In this document: in pieces, positions 63,718 through 64,000 of the stretch
Position numbering within the stretch: the first letter of the stretch is position 1
Layout of the letters: each line of letters opens with the position of its first letter
Assembly: GCA_032622095.1 (NCBI GenBank)
Contig: CP136066.1
Location: 185,600,716 to 185,664,715, forward strand
Length of the DNA: 64,000 nucleotides
Direction: 5' to 3'
From: Siphonodentalium dalli
Lineage: Eukaryota > Mollusca > Scaphopoda > Gadilida > Siphonodentaliidae
The notes under the pieces: generated by a model
Database searches by the model: none
What the model was told of the DNA's origin: nothing
Seen by the model: the letters and a program-made list of their open reading frames with translations, nothing else
Made by a program: the position numbers and the translations under genes

Positions 63718-64000
63718 AGTCTCTTTAAAAAGCCGACGAAAATGTTGAAATATTTACGTCTCTGGATATCTCATTCATAATCAGTTACTGAATTGATGGG
63801 CATTCCTCCATTTCATTGGAGAGCGGCGAAGTTTTTATCAGTCAACGATATACGTGACTGATTATTCTTTCGCACCGTGTTGTATTTATAACTATTTATA
63901 ATACTACGATTCTCACAAACATTTACTACGCCATGCAGGATTGCACTCCATATTTGGAAATGGTTTATTACGTCATGTTGGGAATGCCGCGTCGTTGTAG
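63718..64000. mobile_element. G-family MITE, copy 2, cut by the window edge
   Basis: AGTCTCTTTAAAAAGCCGAC at the left, then GTCTCTGGATATCTC, ATTATTCTTTCGCACCG, CACAAACATTTACTACGCCA and GTTTATTACGTCATGTTGGG as in 44094-44610. The right TIR is outside the window. Confidence 0.85.

Overview
This is eukaryotic, AT-rich, very repeat-dense DNA, most likely from a marine invertebrate and probably a mollusc. I infer this from phase-1 immunoglobulin (Ig) exons separated by 1-3 kb introns, a tRNA-headed SINE with a tetranucleotide tail of the kind common in molluscs, an APE-type LINE, and many small inverted-repeat transposons. I see no prokaryotic gene organisation, no rRNA and no CRISPR.

Layout. 0-8.2 kb: intergenic repeats, including two long hairpins, a 0.39 kb MITE and a spectacular ~46-bp minisatellite of about 50 units (5.04-7.37 kb). 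8.24-10.46 kb: a 2.2 kb element with ~27-bp terminal inverted repeats (TIRs). 11.19-15.75 kb: a giant inverted repeat with two ~2.2 kb arms that carry ordered pairs of YY1-like ATGGCGGCC motifs. 15.83-18.65 kb: a third large element with ~165-bp TIRs.

19.8-37.4 kb (possibly 19.47-39.3 kb): the one cellular gene I can support. Eleven + strand exons encode an Ig/fibronectin-III ectodomain. The splice phases of all eleven join without conflict (mostly phase 1). Domain order is Ig, Ig, FN3, Ig, Ig, Ig, a short EPNQ-repeat linker, then a Cys-containing beta-rich module I do not recognise. A possible C-terminal exon near 39.2 kb ends in a hydrophobic tail directly followed by a stop, which would fit a GPI-anchor signal, but it is not connected in phase. 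The 5' end and signal peptide were not found.

The introns of this gene are packed with MITEs. Two families with different termini (TTAACCCTTTACCC, piggyBac-like; and TGTGACCCGCC) share the same pair of 67-bp hairpins. All seven copies in the window lie within 20.0-39.7 kb.

40-46.3 kb: further interspersed repeats and one CpG-rich promoter-like spot (42.44-42.56 kb). 46.3-51.2 kb: a decayed non-LTR retrotransposon with APE endonuclease, reverse transcriptase (three frameshifts, one stop, catalytic YADD changed to QAGD) and CCHC end. 51.8-58.7 kb: a 3.46 kb tandem segmental duplication. Each copy contains a MITE invaded by a 1.4 kb foldback element. 58.1-59.7 kb: a ~140-bp tandem repeat array. 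60-64 kb: MITE fragments, a hairpin, a SINE and a truncated repeat at the window edge.

Apart from the Ig/FN3 gene and the LINE, nearly all short ORFs here are chance readings of repeats.
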